Source: CAJXUU01 sp963975265 (lineage in GTDB: Bacteria; Bacteroidota; Bacteroidia; Chitinophagales; Saprospiraceae). From it: 7,848 nucleotides of DNA. The DNA lies in NCBI GenBank assembly GCA_963975265.1, contig CAXBGT010000233.1, positions 1-7,848 of the forward strand. Reading direction: 5' to 3'. Under the pieces are notes generated by a model that saw only the letters and a list, made by a program, of their open reading frames with translations, did not search any database and was not told where the DNA came from. This document shows positions 7,067 to 7,848 of this stretch, in pieces (positions within the stretch are counted from its first letter, which is position 1; the number at the start of each line of letters is the position of its first letter). The translations under genes and the position numbers were made by a program.

Positions 7067-7229
7067 CAACGAAAACGAGATTAGTTCAACTATCTAATTT
7101 GATTGCTCAGCTTCGCTACTTTTCAAAACAGAGTTTCACTAATAAGTGCTAGGGATAAAGATCAAAACATGGTGGGGTGGGGTTGGTATTGATCACTTAT
7201 TTACATCTAGTTGAATCATAAGCAAATAT

Positions 7230-7345
7230 GCTAAATACGTAATGTCGCACCTACAGAGCTTGAATTCCGTAAACATAAGTAACGATGGGTTTCAATCTAT
7301 CGCTTTAGAAATGAGGTCCATTTAGGGCTTTCGGTTCCTTGGATC
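7230..7345. repeat. Degenerate REP-like intergenic repeats (tentative)
   Basis: The text TGTCGCACCTACAGAGCTT (7242-7260), an imperfect hairpin CGATGG/CTATCG around a TTTC loop (7284-7303), and AGGTCC-ATTTA-GGGCTT (7314-7330, paired with two wobbles) recall worn copies of REP-type repeats common between genes in environmental Bacteroidota. The recognition is by memory of similar motifs; no intact copy is present and no REP-associated transposase is seen. Confidence 0.3.
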
Positions 7346-7452
7346 TTAAACTACAGTTATATAAGTCTAAATAAGTGAAGGCAGCCATCTACCTATTTAG
7401 TCTTCCCACTAATTTTTTATGTTGATCAAATAATAGGTTAACAATTACACAT

Positions 7453-7482
7453 AAAAAAAGACTTGCATTTCTGCAAGTCTTT
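7453..7482 (-). terminator. Rho-independent terminator of the Spy-like gene
   Basis: AAAGACTTGCA (7457-7467) and TGCAAGTCTTT (7472-7482) form a perfect 11-base stem with a 4-base loop. On the minus strand the stem runs into seven T (7459-7453). It begins 22 bases after the stop codon at 7507-7505, the usual position for an intrinsic terminator. Read on plus there is only TTT followed by CCC, so it mainly serves the minus strand. Confidence 0.88.
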
Positions 7483-7504
7483 CCCTTTATATCTTGTTTA
7501 GAAC

Positions 7505-7848
7505 CTAATCCTTACTAACCATGATTGGTTTCTTATAATTTCTTTGAAATTCAACTTTCTGTTCCGTAGTTAGAAGCGATTGTATCTGTCTATTATATTT
7601 ATCTTCTAGTTTTGAATAAGCTTGAGAATATTCACTTTTAGTAATTTCTTGCTCTCGTAATTTTACGATTTCTTTTGCTTTACCTAAAAATACTCTTTCT
7701 AGTTTCGCAGTTTGGTTTTTTGAGAAAGCTACATTTTCATTTGTAAGCGTTACTATTTTTGTAAGCTTCTCCATCTCTTTCGATTGCAGCTTTTCTACTG
7801 CCAAGCTCGATTGTCCATGAACAAACGTAGTTCCCACTACCAACAAAA
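7505..7848 (-). CDS. Small exported helical protein, Spy/CpxP-like (5' end outside window)
   Basis: The stop TAG is at 7507-7505 and the frame is open to the right edge. The first in-window start-like codon is TTG at 7846, but the text there (LLVVGTTFVHGQ) is the end of a signal peptide, so the true start lies beyond 7848. The mature part of about 100 residues is almost all charged amphipathic helix, with LTNENVAFSKNQ, EYSQAYSKLEDKYNRQIQ, and near the C-terminus LLTTEQKVEFQRNYKK. The LTxxQ-like spacing and helix content resemble periplasmic Spy/CpxP-type proteins, which act as chaperones or metal/stress sensors in Proteobacteria. Bacteroidota have many short proteins of this kind with no known function. 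The exact family is uncertain. Confidence 0.75.
   Translation of the reverse strand, partial: LLVVGTTFVHGQSSLAVEKLQSKEMEKLTKIVTLTNENVAFSKNQTAKLERVFLGKAKEIVKLREQEITKSEYSQAYSKLEDKYNRQIQSLLTTEQKVEFQRNYKKPIMVSKD

Larger units (their letters stand above)
6997..7452. other. Gene-free region with palindromes, a G-rich tract and worn REP-like repeats
   Basis: No supported gene. Two adjacent perfect small palindromes lie just after the beta-helix gene (7035-7066), a G-rich tract at 7171-7186, and degenerate stem-forming text at about 7230-7345. A wider inverted pair, CTAAATA (7367-7373) and TATTTAG (7394-7400), precedes the terminator of the convergent gene. No intrinsic terminator with a T-run was found for the plus-strand gene. 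Confidence 0.6.

Noticed and set aside
7505..7846. TTG at 7846 as the true start of the Spy-like protein
   Set aside because: It would begin inside the hydrophobic end of a signal peptide; the start is more likely beyond the window edge.

Overview
The window looks like chromosome from a Bacteroidota bacterium, probably a Cytophagales- or Flavobacteriia-like environmental species. The evidence is AT-rich DNA, starts without Shine-Dalgarno sequences, signal peptides ending just before Gln, a type IX secretion (T9SS) C-terminal sorting domain, and a TANFOR/Fn3-like surface protein. Genus cannot be read from the sequence.

Layout. (1) 1-3090, minus strand: a two-gene unit. A complete 582-residue outer-membrane beta-barrel protein (3090 to 1342) is followed after 17 bases by the first 441 codons of a large exported TANFOR/fibronectin-III-like protein, which runs off the left edge. 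(2) 3091-5007: about 1.9 kb without an intact gene. Its centre holds a decayed IS1595-family (ISXO2-like) transposase on the minus strand, broken over three reading frames (4016 to 3565). Around it lie perfect inverted repeats, a duplicated GGCTGTCCG motif and a GC-richer patch, so it reads as a graveyard of mobile or repetitive DNA. (3) 5008-6996, plus strand: a 662-residue secreted protein with a signal peptide, a right-handed beta-helix, four near-identical acidic 43-residue MopE-like metal-binding repeats and a T9SS sorting domain. (4) 6997-7452: non-coding, with small palindromes, a G-rich tract and what look like worn REP-type repeats. (5) 7453-7848, minus strand: the C-terminal 113 or so residues of a small exported helical Spy/CpxP-like protein, followed by a strong intrinsic terminator.

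How they work together. All three recognisable gene units encode envelope or secreted proteins. The beta-barrel and TANFOR-like genes are probably co-transcribed and may act as an outer-membrane/surface pair. The beta-helix protein is probably moved across the outer membrane by the T9SS and held at the surface or released, with the acidic repeats as a Ca2+-binding stalk between the beta-helix and the sorting domain. Nothing links the Spy-like gene to the others.

I found no tRNA, rRNA, CRISPR array or complete insertion sequence. The best candidates for something undescribed are the beta-barrel/TANFOR-like pair, the recently amplified MopE-like array and the hairpin-rich stretch at 4275-4444; none of these is shown to be a new system by sequence alone.
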